Both the position numbers and the translations under genes were made by a program. The notes under the pieces are model-generated. The model made no database searches. It saw only the letters and a list, made by a program, of their open reading frames with translations, and was not told the DNA's origin. Positions 22,307 through 35,347 of a DNA stretch of 64,000 bases are shown here, in pieces; position 1 is the first letter of the stretch, and the number at the start of each line of letters is the position of its first letter. Source of the DNA: Arthonia radiata (lineage: Eukaryota > Ascomycota > Arthoniomycetes > Arthoniales > Arthoniaceae); NCBI GenBank assembly GCA_002989075.1, contig PSQN01000007.1, forward strand, positions 658,749 to 722,748. Reading direction: 5' to 3'.

Positions 22307-22849
22307 ATGCCTCCTTATTTTAGATATATGTCGACTAAGGAAAGATATATAGTTTAGTTTAGAAAGGCGACGTGTTCGATGTATACTCGAGACGGAAAGA
22401 GTTATAATTTACGGGTATTAATGGTAGATAGTATGCCTCGTTGCTGTTTTCTTGTAGTAACTGGAACTAACTTAATTGCAGTGCGTTTAGTTTATTCTCA
22501 ATACTCCTCTTAGTCGGCTGCCCTCTAGCGCGCGAAGCGCCAATTACGTTCGTTAAAGGCTTAGATAGCAGCGTTCGTTGCAGCTGTATAGCGTAACCGA
22601 TCTAAGGTTTAGAAGTTAAAAGAGGAGGTTAAAAAGACTTGTGCGCAGGTAGCAGTAAAGTTAGCTTAGAATAAGTTATTGGAGTAAGAGAAGCTTGCTA
22701 CGTTAATAGCTAGTAATAATATATTTAAATGTCCGAGCGGGTTATCTATTAACTTTTGAAGTAACCTTTACCTAGTATTGGGTAGCGGTCTTATAACGTG
22801 GTAGACTGGTTTGTTTAAAGATAGTCTGGGTGCTAGCGAGGTATACTAG
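22307..22849 (+). pseudogene. Antisense retrotransposon gene, copy in C
   Basis: ATG at 22,307, exon 1 to 22,430 (124 bases), intron 22,431-22,481 (51 bases, GTATGC donor, ACTAAC branch-like site, TTGCAG acceptor) and exon 2 22,482-22,849 (368 bases, stop TAG). Only Cys 23 of the six conserved cysteines survives; the others are Tyr. The coiled-coil-like region and CPSGLS motif are recognisable. In-frame stops are TAG and TGA, explained by C-to-T or G-to-A change. Sequence type matches the A copy. Confidence 0.65.
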
Positions 22850-22861
22850 ATAGTAGATTAG

Positions 22862-25800
22862 AGTGTTAATGCTGCTACGACCGACTAATACTTTGGTCTC
22901 AATACTGTCGAATAGTGGCCTTGTAGTTAGTTAGGTTTCGTTTCGGTTCCCATTAATTTTTATGTTCGGGGTATCCTTTCTATTTTACAAGATACTGTTG
23001 TTTACCTCGGTGTTGCCTATAAGCTTGAATCGTTTTAACCTCGTACTCGGGTTCTTGATTGTTAGAAAGGATTTTGGGGTTGAGTCGTTCTACTTCTTAG
23101 AAGTAGGCTGGCTTCAACAGCGCTACGTAAAATACAGAATATATTCTTATTGTCTTCGGGAGTTCTAGTTTAAATGTTATAGATCCTAATTGCTGTAAGA
23201 TTTTAAACGGTTTCGTCTTAGTATAGTCGAGTTTCTTACTTAGTCTAATGGTCTTTAAGTTTCTTATAAGTAAGTAAGCTCTTCCCCCCTCTTTTATGCT
23301 TATATTTAGGGTAGTTCTTAATTTATTATACTATTGTCTTGTTTGTTCGTTAATAAACTCGCTATTAGACTTTAACTGCCGGTACAGGGTTTTTATGCTT
23401 GTAGCTACTCGTGTAGCTGTCTCGTTTTCGGTAGTATTGTGCAGCTGTCTTCTCTAAAGAGGGTAATAGCTATACAAGGTATAGAACGGAGTTGTCTTAG
23501 TTGTATCGTTTTTGGTGTCGTTGTGCGCTACTTGCGCTACTAGTAGCAATTGTACCTAGTCGTTCTGCTGGTAGTTAATATACGCCCAAAGATACTGTTC
23601 TAGCGTTTAATTTGTTCGTTCTGTCTGTCCGTCTGTTTGCGGGTAGAATAATGTTAATATTTTTTATTTAGTCTCTAGTTGTTGCATTAGAGATATCTAA
23701 AATTGTAAGACAAATTTCCGGTCTCTGTCTAAGACAATTCTTTGCGGTTAACTATAGTTAGCTAAGATAATCCGTAGGAAGGTATACGCTAGTTGTTCTA
23801 AGTTGCTAGCTTCCTTGTAAGGTACGAAGTATGCGTATTTTGTTAGTTTGTCGTCTATAACGAGGATAGCGTCGTAAGCTACTTCTATAAGTAGATCCTT
23901 AGATATTAGTAGTTTAGTTATAAAGTCTAGTAAGACCGTATACTATAGTCTCTCGAGTGTCTCTAGTAGTTGTAGTTTACCGTATAGTAAATGTCTTGGG
24001 TGCTTAGTTCTTGCGTATATGTCGTATTCTCGGATATAATTCTCGACGTGGTGTTGGATTTTTGGGATATAATAGGTTCTTGTAATCTTTTCTATGGTAT
24101 TGTCGATACCTTTGTGTCCTTTAGTTAGGTTATCGTAGAAGTTACTAATAATGTTTTGGATTAGATTCCTCGGGACGTAGATTTTGCCTTGGAATTCGTA
24201 ATAGCCTCTGTTGTTCTTAGTTAATTTTAGGTATCGTTTCTTGTTTTCCTAGTAGGTCTCAGGGTCGTTCAGGATGTCTGGGATTCGGCTGTCTGATTTA
24301 ATAACAAACTCGGTTGTTATAGCCAATTAATTGTATCTGATCTTATTATTCTGTTCTCGAAATATTGCGTGCTCGACGTATTCCTTGTTATTGAGGTAAT
24401 CTAGACGTCGGCTTAGTACGTCGGCTCTATCATTCTTAGAACCTTTTTTGTAGGTAATAATAAATTCGTATAGAGCTATAGTTTCTAACTATCTAACTTG
24501 TCTGCGATTAAGCTTCTTTGTTGTCGTAAAGTAAGTTAGGTTCTTATAGTCTGTATATACTATAATTGTATAGTTTGCTCCTTCTAGGTAAGCTCGCTAT
24601 GTCTCGAATGCTGCTATAATAGCTAAGAGCTCTTTGTTGTAAATATTATAGTTCTGTTCTATAGGTAATATCTTCCTTGAGTAGAAAGCTACTGGTCTAA
24701 GCTTTCTTTCCTTATTGTTTTAACTTATATATGCTCCAATCGCATAGTCTAACGCGTCTATTTTTATAATGATCGGTAGATTGAGGTCGAATATTGCTAG
24801 TACGGGTCCGATCTTAAAAGCTTCTTTAAGCTCTTTAAATGCTAATTGTTCTTTTTGCGTCTAGAAGAATTCTATCGATTGTTTCGTCTATTAAGACAGC
24901 GGTACTATAATTCGGCTAAAGTTAGATATCTACCGCCTATAGTAATTAATAAAACTAAGAAACTATTGTAGTTATTTTATATTCTTTGGTGTAGGCTAGG
25001 TTAGAACGGATTAGATCTTTAAATCTTCTATTTAAAGATCGTGCTCGGTAATTATAAATCTAAGAAATTCGACGGATTGTTAATAAAACTAGGTTTTCTC
25101 GATATCGATTCGTAAATCGATACGCGCTAATCTTTCTAATACCTTTTTAATATGTTCCTTATATTCTTCTAGTATACGGCTGTATACTAAGATATTGTCT
25201 AAATAAGCAGTTATAAATATATCTAGGTAATTACTAAGTATATTGTTAATTAGTTTCTAGAATAATGCTAGTGCGTTTATTAGTCTAAAGAGTATAACGC
25301 AATACTCAAAAAGTCTGTGTCTAGTGCGGAAGGCTGTTTTCTATTTTTCGCCTTTCTTTATATAGATTAGGTTGTAGGCTCCTTATAGGTTAAACTTAGT
25401 AAACTATTGCGCGTTATGCAATCGGTCTGTAATCTCGTTGATACGTAGTAGTGGGTATCGGTTCTTAATAGTTACTCCGTTTAATTATCTATAATCTACG
25501 TAGAGTCGTAGTTTGCTATTTTTCTTTGGTACGAAGAGTATTGGGTATCCGGCTAGTAATATTAATTTCCGGATAAATCTTTTCTTAAGATTTTTCTTAA
25601 GGTAGTCGCGGAGCGCTTAATTTTCTACTTCTAATAGAGAGTATATTAGACCGAATATTGGCGTTTTGCCTTCTTATAAAGGTATTGTGTAATCCTACGG
25701 TTTGTGTTCTGGGAGAGCTGAGTCTAGCTCAGCTTTCTTAAATAAGTGTTAGAATTAATTATATTTCTTTAGTATCTTAGTAATTAACTAAGTACTTGTC

Positions 25801-28285
25801 GTCGTATAGAATCGTTGGCGTACAGTTGTCTCTTGTTTATACTTGCGTGTAGCTAGCTATAGACGAGATACTGCGTTAGACTCTTCTCGTAGGATATCTA
25901 AGTGTCGGAGTATAGTAGTGCTAACTTGCGTAAGTTCTTTATCGCGCTCCTTATTCTTACTACTAAAGATAGCTTATAGAGTATTCGTTCCGTAGAACGA
26001 CTCTTGTCTAGAGTACTTGTACCTAGTAAAGAGGAGTTTCTTAGTTCTTTAATTTACTTCTAGATTATATTGTTGTAACTAAGGTATACCTAGTATAGCG
26101 TAGTACTGGTTAATATCTACGATATTATAAGTAATTTCTTCTTAATAGTTCTTAATTGTTATTCCTATTAGTAAAGTTTTGTAGTCGACTCTTTCCTCTG
26201 CCCTTTGAAATTTAAACAGTACGTAGAGTAATTTCTTTTTTTGTGTTTATATCTGGTACTCCTTAACGCAGCGTATTGAGATAAAGTTGTCCGTTGCGCC
26301 TAAATCGATTATAATCTCAATATTTCTATAGTTTATCGTTGCCTAAGTGTATAGGTATGTTTTGTAGGAAGCTAAGCTCATACAGAGCTAGACTTCTAGA
26401 GGGTCTAACCGTTGAACGGGCCGGTACTACTGCCCTCGGAGTAGTCGGTCTGGTCTTTTTTTTGTTAATTGTGTACGTTCTAGAGTAATCTAGGTACTAG
26501 AACCTATTGTCGGTTAATTTGCTGTAAGAATTCCTGTGTGAGGTGTCCTAGTACTACTCTTATTATAACGTTTAGTTTATTGTTTACGATCTCTACTTTA
26601 ATTATACAACTATCGCTAGTTAAAACCCGTTGTGTTTATAGGTTGTATATTGTTAGTCGAAGATATTAGTACTAACTACGTAATTCTAGACCTCTAATAA
26701 GGTAGTCTACTAGTCGTCGTAGGCGTAAGTAAATATATTTTAGAATATCGTTAATGTCTCTATTAGCGCTTAACTTTCTATTATAGAAGGCTAACTAACA
26801 AAGTCTCTATATTATTCCTTTCCAACGGATTAGGGTTTGTTCTTCCTAATTAGTATCGTTCTCGAGCAAGAATTCTGTACCATTAGAATCTATATTTTTG
26901 TCTTTAAGTCGTTGTCTTGCTTATAACGCATTATAGCTGCTATCTTGCTTAGCCTCTACAATCTATTCTTCCTTAGATTTTCCTTAGGTTTCTAGGTAAG
27001 GCAACCTAGGTTGTTCTCGGGTGAGACCTAGTTTTTGTGTCGAACCTTGTTTTAGAGATGTTAGTTTCTTTAGCTACTATCCTAACCCCAATTTGTTAGA
27101 TTCGTGGATCGTATAATTGTTATTGTAGCACGCGGTTTAGAATAGTGTTTCGTGTAGTACAACGGTATTTTGTACCTGCTGCCTCGGAATAGTGCGGTTG
27201 ATGCTATTTTAGTCCTATAGATTTTATTGTTCCTGTTTTATTTGTCGTTCCTTTGTTTCTTCCTATAACTCAATGTCCTTATCTTAGTTCTTGTGTAGGT
27301 CAAATAAGTTCTATTTGTTGTGCTTTTTGTTAAAAGTAACCTAGTAGGTGTTCTCCTGTGTCTAGGTAGTTATATTAAAATATTGTTGTAGGAAATAGGG
27401 TTTCTTAAGTCGATCGTTGTACTTGTTTCTGTTAGTACTGTTAAACTGTTGTTTCTTAGAACAGTATTCTTTAACTTAATGCCCTAGTTTTCCGCAATAC
27501 AAGTATAGCTTATTCTTTATTCTGTGTTCTCGTTCCTAGTTGTTTAGTTTCCTACGGGGCTTTATAAAGTCTAATTCTATTGAATTACTCCGGTCTTATT
27601 GTAAGTTGTGCTTACTCTGAGTCTAGGTAAACTTACCTAAGTTAGCTCCTTTTTTTTCTAACTGTCGTTTAAAGTTGCTGTCGTCGATTTCCTTGGCTCG
27701 TTCTATAAACTTCTCTAGTTCAGTAAACTTTTCTCTATAGATATAGATAATTTCCTTAATATAGTCCTTTAAGCCTTTATAAAAGGCGTCGACCAGAGGT
27801 CCTTTATCCTATCCAGTTTAGTTAGCATACTGCAGGAACTTAGCGGCGTATCGGCTAGCTGGTCCTGTCTAACGGAGTGTCTTAAGTTTACGTACAGTAG
27901 TACGTTTAGAATCTGTATCCCCGTATACCTATCGGAGCTTTTACTAAAACGTAGCAAAGCTAGAGAAGAGCTCGTTAGTCTCTTCTTGTTGTTTGTTAGG
28001 TGCCTTATAGAGGTAGTCTTTAAGATAGAAGTTAAACTATTTATATGCCTCGCTATCTATATAGAATGCGGTAAATAAAACTATAGTGCTGTTATTCAGG
28101 AACTAATCCTTATAAGTCTTAAAATATACGGCTAAGCGTGTTAGAAATAAAGTAAGTTTAGAACGTTTATTAGAGAAGCTTTTGCCTATCTTAGTGTTAA
28201 CGTCCGATATCTTACCTGTGGCGGTCATTTTGCTGGCCAGCCTATCCGTAGCGTTACGGCTATTGGGTGCCAAAGTAGTAGACAT
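22862..28285 (-). pseudogene. gag-pol remnants of element C
   Basis: Reading leftwards: gag from ATG 28,285 (MSTTLAPNSRNATDRLASKM), a damaged CCHC knuckle region, protease near 26,300, RT around 25,000-25,500, RNase H around 24,500, integrase around 23,400-24,200 and chromodomain near 23,000. Frames are collinear with A but interrupted by many TAG and TAA. A polyprotein of this kind would encode virus-like particle proteins and the enzymes of retrotransposition; this copy cannot. Confidence 0.7.
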
Positions 28286-28327
28286 AATTAATCTGCTTTC
28301 TCTACTTTTATAGCGAGTCTATTAAAG

Positions 28328-28799
28328 TGTAACGCCGGTCGCTAGGAGAACCGAACTAAGGCTTACTTGCCTTGTGTGCTTGTTAACCTTAATAGTAGGT
28401 ATCTTGTATGCTAAAGACTAAAAGGTAGGAGAGACAAGATAGATTACTAAGGGTAAGAGGGGCTTAACTAAAGTAGATAGAAGATAAAGTACGTTATTTA
28501 AATATAGTTAAGAAACTTATATTTAAATATTAAGTTAATAAACTAAAGTCTATTCTAAGGTTAGCTATTAGTCTAGCTATATAGTTTAAGATATATAGGG
28601 AAAGTTTCTTTGTGTTCGCTAACTTAACAATGCTTATATTAAGTTTGTAGGGAATATAGGCTTTTATAGCCGTCTTGTTCGATAATGCCTACGGCGGGTT
28701 TATAGGCTTAGTCGGGAATAATTCTGGTAGGGCTAAGATAATTGGTAGTAGTTGATGCTTAGGCGTGCGCTAGGCCGTCTAGGGCTAGTGCTCGTAACA
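28328..28799 (-). repeat. 5' LTR of C (472 bases, U3 type A)
   Basis: Same length as its partner at 21,649-22,120. It is adjacent to the gag start and flanked by CTTAA on the outside. Confidence 0.9.
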
Positions 28800-31700
28800 C
28801 TTAAGCTCTTTAAATACTAATTGTTCTTTCTGCGTCTAGAAGAATCCTATCAATTGTTTTATCTATTAAGACAGCGGTACTATAATTCGATTAAAGTTAG
28901 ATATTTATTACCTATAGTAGTTAGTAAAACTAAGAAACTGTTGCAACTATTTTATATTCTTTAGTATAAGCTAGGTTAGAACAGATTAAATCTTTAAATC
29001 TTCTATTTAGAGATTGTACTCGGTAATTATAAATCTAAGAAATTCGACGGATTGTTGATAGAACTGAGTTTTCTTGATATTAATTTGTAAATCGATACGC
29101 GCTAATCTTTCTAATACCTTTTTAATATAATTTTTATGTTCTTCTAGTATACAGCTGTATACTAGGATATCGTTTAGATAAGTAGTTATAAATATATCTA
29201 GATAATTACTAAATGTATTGTTAATTAGCTTCTAAAACGATACTAGTGCGTTTATTAGCTTAAAGAGTATAACGCAATATTCGAAAAGTCTGTATCTAGT
29301 ACAGAAGGCTGTTTTCTATTCTTTACCTTTCTTTATATAAATTAAGTTATAGGCTCCTCGTAGGTTAAACTTAGTAAACTATTGTACGTTATACAATTAG
29401 TCTATTGATTTGTTAATGCGTAGTAAAGAGTATCGGTTTTTAATAGTTACTTTGTTTAATTATCTATAATCTATATAAAGTTGTAGTTTGCTATTCTTCT
29501 TTAGTACAAAGAGTATCGGGTATCCGGCTAGTAATATTAACTTTCGGATAAATCCTTTCTTAAGGTTTTTATCGAGATAGTCGCGAAGCGCTTAATTTTC
29601 TGCTTCTAATAGAGAGTATATTAGATTAAATATTAGCGTTTTGCCTTCTTATAAAGGTAGTATATAATCCTATAGTTTGTGTTCTAGGAGAGCTGAGTCT
29701 GGCTTAGCTTCCTTAAACAGATATTAGAATTAATCGTATTTCTCAGGTATCTTAGTAATTAACTAAATACTTGTTGTTGTATAGAATCGTTGGTATATAG
29801 TCGTCTCTTATTTATACTTACGTATAGTTAGCTATAGACAAGATACTACGTTAAACTCCTCTCGTAGAATGTCTAAGTATCGAAGTATAGTAGTACTAAC
29901 CCGTATAAGTTCTTTATTGCGCTCCTTATTCTTACTACTAAAAATAGCTTATAAAGTATCTATTTTATAGAACAACTCTTGTTTAGAGTGCTTATACCTA
30001 GTAAAGAGGAGTTTCTTAGTTCTTTAATTTACTTCTAAATTATATTGTTGTAACTAGAGTATATCTAGTACAGTATAGTGCTAGTTAATATCTACAATAT
30101 TATAAGTAATTTCTTCTTAATAGTCTCTAATTATTATATCTATTGGCAAAGTCTTGTAGTTAACTTTTTTCTCTGCTTCTTAAAATCTAGACAGTACGTA
30201 GAGTAATTTCTTTTTTTATGTTTATATTTAGTACTCCTTAACGTAGCGTATTAAAATAAAGTTGTCTATTGCGCTTAAATTAATTATAATTTTAATGTTT
30301 CTGTAGTTTATCGTTGCCCGAGTATATAGATATATTCTATAAAAAGCTAAGCTTGTATAGAACTAGACTTTTAGAGGGTTTAACCGTTAAACGGGCCGGT
30401 ACTACTGTCCTTAAAGTAGTTGGCCTAGTCTTTTTCCTGTTAATCGTGTACGTTCTAGAGTATTCTAGATATTAGAATCTATTGTCGATTAATTTGCTGT
30501 AAGAATTTCTGTGTAAGATGTTCTAATACCGCTTTTATTATAATATTTAGTTTATTGTTTATAATCTCTACTTTAATTATATAACTATCGCTAATTAAAA
30601 TCTATTGTATTTATAAGTTGTATATTGTTAATTAAAGATATTAGTACTAACTATACAATTCTAAACTCTTAATAAGGTAGTTTACTAGTTATTATAGACG
30701 TAAGTAAATATATTCTAAAATATTATTAATGTCTCTATTAGCGCTTAACTTTCTATTATAGAAGGCTAACTAACAAAGTCTCTATATTATTTCTTTCTAA
30801 CGGATTAGGGTTTGTTCTTTCTAATTAGTATTGTTCTTAAGCAAGAATTCTATATTATTAGAATCTATATTTTTGTCTTTAAGTCGTTATCTTGTTTATA
30901 ACGCATCGTAGCTGCTATCTTGCTTAGTCTCTACGGTCTATTCTTTCTTAAATTCTTCTTAAGTTTTTAAATAAGACGACCTAAATCGTTCTCGAGTAAG
31001 GCCTAGTTTCTATATCGAACCTTATTTTAAAGATATTAGTTTCCTTGGCTATTATCTTAATTCTAATTTATCGGATTTATAGGTCGTATAATCGTTATTG
31101 TAGCATATAGTCTAGAATAGTGTTTTATATAGTATAACGGTATCTTATATCTACTACCTTGAAATAGTGCGGTTACTGTTGTTTTAGTCCTATAAATTTT
31201 GTTGTTTCTATTTTATTTGTCGTTCCTTTGTTTCTTTCTATAACTCGCTGTCCGTATTCTAGTTTTTATATAAGTTAAACAAGTTCTATTCGTCGTACTT
31301 CTCGTTAAAGAAAGCCTAGTAAGTATCTTTCTAGTTATAGAAGGTACTCTAGTAGATATTCTTCTGCTTCTTAGTTAGTTTAATAACGTACTGTAACGCT
31401 GCTAGATTGTGTCTCCTAGCATAGAGGTTATAGGCTCAAGGAACAGGGGCGATAACAAGGGACAAGTAATATATATATAGTATAGGCAATTAATCAAGGC
31501 TTTGGTCTAAGGACCGAGGCAACAGTCTAACACAATAGTAGACTGCCGAACGCAAAAGGCACGAGATACGTTACTGTCACAAGTAATTAAGTTTAAAACA
31601 GAGTAATAAGTTAAGTTAACCGATATTAGTTTATAGAGGTAGTCTGCTATCGTAGCTATATAGTCTACGGCTGTAGCCTCTATTCTATATTCCCGCTAAA

Positions 31701-32915
31701 TCCTCTGGCGGGTTGCTCTAGTTCGGCGAGTTCGTTCTATACGTAACCCGCCTAATTTAATGCTAAGTCTAGCTAGTAATGCTAGTCTTTTCTATTCGGA
31801 AAATCTGTCGTAAGACTGGTTCGGGGATCTGGTTATACAGCCGTTATACGTACTTATACCAGTTCTAAATAATTTTCTGTAGGAGACCCAACTCTTAAAG
31901 AGAACAACCTCCGGTTAGATCTATATATTAGCGGTCGAAGAAGGCTGCTAGTAACTCTATCGCCTTATTATAACTATTGTCTTCTTGTATCTAAGTAGTT
32001 ATATTAAACTGTTGTTGTAGAAAATAGGGTTTCTAAGATCGGTTATTGTATCTGTTTCTATCAATACTGTTAAACTATTGTTTTTTAGAACAGTATTCTT
32101 TAACTTAATGCCCTAGTTTTCTGCAATATAAGTATAGCTTATTCTTTATTCTGTGTTCTTATTTCTAGTTATTTAGTTTTCTATAGAGCTTTATAAAGTC
32201 TAATTTTATTGAATTACTCTAGTCTTATTGTAAGTTATACTTACTTTAGGTCTAAACAAACTTACTTAAGTTAGATTCTTTCTTCTTTAACTGTCGTTTA
32301 AAGTTGCTGTTATCGATTTTCTTGGCTCGTTTTATAAACTTTTTTAGTTCGGTAAACTTTTCTCCGCGAATATAGATAATTTCTTTAATATAGTTCTTTA
32401 AGCCTTCGTAAAAGGCGTCGATTAAGGGTTCTTTATCTTATTTAGTTTAGTTAGTATATTACAGAAACTCGGCGGCGTATCGGCTGGCCGGTTCTATCTG
32501 TCGGAGTGTCTTAAATTTATATATGGCAGTACATTTAAAATCTATATTTCTATATATCTATCGAAGCTTTTGCTAAAACGCAGCAAAGCTAGAAGAAGAG
32601 TTCGTCTATCTCTTCTTATCGTTTATTAAATACTTTATAGAGATAGTCTTTAAGATATAAGTTAAACTATTTATATATCTTACTATTTATATAAGATATA
32701 GTAAATAAAAATATAGTACTGTTATTTAGAAACTAATTTTTATAAGTTTTAAAGTATATAGCTAAGCGTATTAGAAATAAAGTAAGTTTAAAATATTTAT
32801 TTAAGAAGCTTTTATCTATCTTAGTATTAACGTTCAATATTTTATCTATAGCGGCTATCTTGCTGGCTAGCCTGTTTATAGCATTGCGGCTATTAAGTAT
32901 TAAAGTAGTAGATAT
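28800..32915 (-). pseudogene. RT-to-gag part of element F (remnant)
   Basis: Collinear with the first half of A on the minus strand: gag from about 32,915 (ATG now ATA), protease near 30,300 and RT around 28,950-29,500. The RT active site reads YLND near 29,170. It is interrupted by the solo LTR at 31,392-31,848 and by numerous RIP-type stops. Confidence 0.65.
31392..31848. repeat. Solo LTR of a different family, target duplication CGTAC
   Basis: A 457-base insert in the gag region of F. It begins TGTAACGCTGC and ends CAGCCGTTATA, giving short inverted ends (TAACG/CGTTA). It is flanked by CGTAC at 31,387-31,391 and 31,849-31,853. The flanking gag sequence resumes exactly after it when compared with A. 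It is less AT-rich than its surroundings, so it is either young or was less exposed to RIP. The element family is not known to me and there is no internal coding region. Confidence 0.82.
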
Positions 32916-32957
32916 AATTAATCTACTTTTTCTACTTTTATAGCGAGTCTATTAAAG

Positions 32958-33429
32958 TATAACGCCGATCGCTAGAAGAACTAAACTAAGGCTTACTTAC
33001 CTTATATACTTATTAACCTTAATAGTAAGTATCTTGTATACTAGAGACTAAAAGATAGAAGAGGCGAAATAGATTATAGAAGATAAGAGGGGCTTAACTA
33101 AAGTAAATAGAAGATAAAGTATGTTACTTAAATATAGTTAAAGAACTTATATTTAAATATTAAGTTAATAAACTAAAGTCTATTCTAAGGTTAGCTATTA
33201 GTTTAGCTATATAGTTTAAAATACAGAAGAGGTTCTCTAGAGCCGCTATAGCCGCTAGTATTCTTATAGATAACTACGGCTTTCTAGCTTAATATACCTA
33301 CTTTAGCTGCTATTAGCTAAAGAGATCTTATCGGCTAAGAGTACGCTAGTATCTGTTAGCGTCTTAGCGAGTAGTAGGTATTAATGCTCGGAGGTTTGCT
33401 TAGCTGTTTCGGGCTTAGCGTTTGTAATA
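32958..33429 (-). repeat. 5' LTR of F (472 bases, U3 type B)
   Basis: Begins TATAACGCCGATC and ends GTTTGTAATA in plus-strand view. It is followed by the target duplication GTTAA, where the host element G resumes with AAGCTCTAAATTAGC. Confidence 0.87.
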
Positions 33430-35012
33430 GTTAAGCTCTAAATTAGCTAGATAATAAAAATAATTACTTAAGAAAATCTTTTTATATCTAAAGAATAGAT
33501 AGCTAGAGCTAAAGTTATTAAAATTGTTAGTAAAGATATAATTCTAGTATATTTATAAAGAGACAAGTAGTACTATTCTATAATTTTATAGATAAAAGTA
33601 AATAAACGCTATAAGTATTAAATAGCGGTTCTATTAGACGTTAGTTTACTATTAAACTAAACCTTAAATAGTAAGTTTAAGAAAGTAGAAAAGTAAGATA
33701 AGCTTTTTTTTTAGTATACTAAATATAAAGATATCTTTTTTAAAGAACTATTAAGTAAGCTTATACCGCTTAATAAGTATACTTATAAAATTAAGCTTAA
33801 GAATAGTATAGAACCTTTATATAAGCTAATCTACTTTATATTATAAAATAAGCTAAAGATACTTTAGAACTATTTAAATATAATAATTAAAAAAGAGTAG
33901 ATATAACTCTCTATTAGTTTAATAGATATTTTAGTTCTATTTATATTTAAGATAAATAAATTATTAAGACTATATATTAACTACTATAGTTTAAATAATA
34001 TAACTATAAAGAGTTACTATCTATTGCTACTAATTTTTAAGATTTTTAATTATCTATAAGGCTTAAAGATATTTATAAAGCTTAATCTTTAAGATACTTA
34101 CTACTATATTTATATTTATAAAAAAAATAAGTAAAAGATAGTATTTTATATCTAATATAGGTACTATAAGTATTTAGTAATATCTTTTAAACTAGTAAAC
34201 ACTTTTATTACGTTTTAGATATATATTTATAAAGCTATAAATAATCTTATTAATACTATATATATTATTTATATAGATAATATCTTAATTTTTTTTAAAG
34301 ATAAGAAAAGCTATAAAGGCTATATTAAAGAAGTTCTATAAAGGCTTTATAAATAGAGTTTATTTATAAAGCTGTTTAAGTATTAATTTTATACTACTAA
34401 GCTCTCTTTTCTAAAGTTTGCTATAAAAGTTAATAGTATTAAAATAAACTTAGAAAGAATATAAACTATAGCTAACTAGCTAGTTTCTACTATAGTAAAG
34501 TAGATTCTATTCTTCTTAAAATTTATAAACTTTTACTAATAATTAATCTATAAATTTAGCTATATTATAGCGTCTATAAATATATTAATAAAAGATATTA
34601 AATTTAACTAAAATAAAGTTTAATAAAAAGCTTTTAAAGCGCTAAAGTAAGTCTTTATAAATATATCTATACTAATATACTTTAATTTAGTACTACTAAT
34701 TATCTTAATAACTAATATATTAGACTTTATAATAGTAGATATCTTATTTTAACTATAAGAAGATAGCTAATTAAAATTACTATTAAATATTAACTTAAAT
34801 TTATTTATTCTAATAATAGTAGATACTATCTAAACTAGTACTAATAATAAAGTAGATATATATTTATATTTAGTAGCGTTGTTTTTAAAGAAGTTTATAA
34901 ATACTAAACTAAAATATAATATCTATAATAAAGAGCTTATAGTAATATAAGCTAGCTTTAAGTACTAGCGCTATTATTTTATTAGTATATAGTACTTAGT
35001 AAAGATTATAGT

Positions 35013-35208
35013 TGTAATGCATAGACGTTCCGATAGCGAATTAGGACAGAATATTGCCTATTTAGAAAGGCTACAATCCTAGAAGGATATCTTCTCTCTA
35101 GTAGACGCATCCCTTTCTAGTCTCCTTAATAATTAGCTTAAACACTAGTAGAGCCTATTTGAGCCCTTTTTGCTATCTAACTGCTTCCTGCCCTACATCT
35201 AAATTACA
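35013..35208 (+). repeat. 5' LTR of H (196 bases)
   Basis: Runs TGTAATGCATAGACG to TCTAAATTACA with TG...CA ends. It matches 50,178-50,373 in length and the G LTR at 14,632. Confidence 0.9.
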
Positions 35209-35347
35209 TTCTAATTATTCTAAACCTATAAGGGGGGCGGCCGGCAGTTAGGTACCTTATCGACGTCGCTTAGGGGTCAACCCGGCATAATTAAGTATAG
35301 CCGAGACTCTGTATACACATTAAAATAAATAATATTAAAATTAATTG

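Larger units (their letters stand above)
21649..28799 (-). mobile_element. Element C: chromodomain Ty3/Gypsy, minus strand, target duplication CTTAA
   Basis: Complete but dead element of 7,151 bases inserted into the RNase H part of the surrounding type-B element. LTRs are 21,649-22,120 and 28,328-28,799, 472 bases each, with CTTAA on both sides (21,644-21,648 and 28,800-28,804). Gag begins at ATG 28,285 reading leftwards, 43 bases from the LTR, with 60 codons before the first stop. Pol follows in order: protease, RT (active site now YLDN), RNase H, integrase and chromodomain region near 23,000. The antisense gene (22,307-22,849) lies next to the 3' LTR. It is the same family as A, with heavier mutation. 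Confidence 0.88.
16686..33429 (-). mobile_element. Element F: chromodomain Ty3/Gypsy, minus strand, target duplication GTTAA, with later inserts
   Basis: Outer LTRs are 16,686-17,157 (3' LTR) and 32,958-33,429 (5' LTR), each 472 bases. They are flanked by GTTAA at 16,681-16,685 and 33,430-33,434. Gag would begin 43 bases inside the right LTR, near 32,915, reading leftwards, with pol further left. The element is interrupted by C (21,649-28,799) and a solo LTR (31,392-31,848). Near its left end a second LTR (18,507-18,978) and a second copy of the antisense gene show that another element of the same type inserted there and then lost its right part. Removing C, the solo LTR and the 1,821-base left duplicate leaves 7,305 bases, close to the 7,343 of intact element A. 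All genes are inactivated. Confidence 0.8.

Noticed and set aside
22962-23168. Open frame of 68 codons on the plus strand over the chromodomain region of C, with a counterpart at 47,343-47,008 (minus) in A
   Set aside because: It is the mirror of the chromodomain and pre-chromodomain codons. Its Phe/Leu-rich text looks like an antisense shadow, and it lies downstream of the stop of the antisense gene. The recurrence follows from conserved pol sequence.
33430-33434. GTTAA next to the LTR at 33,429 considered as the target duplication of the LTR at 18,507
   Set aside because: The left flank of 18,507 is TATTC. GTTAA matches the left flank of 16,686 instead, which makes 16,686-33,429 the true pair.
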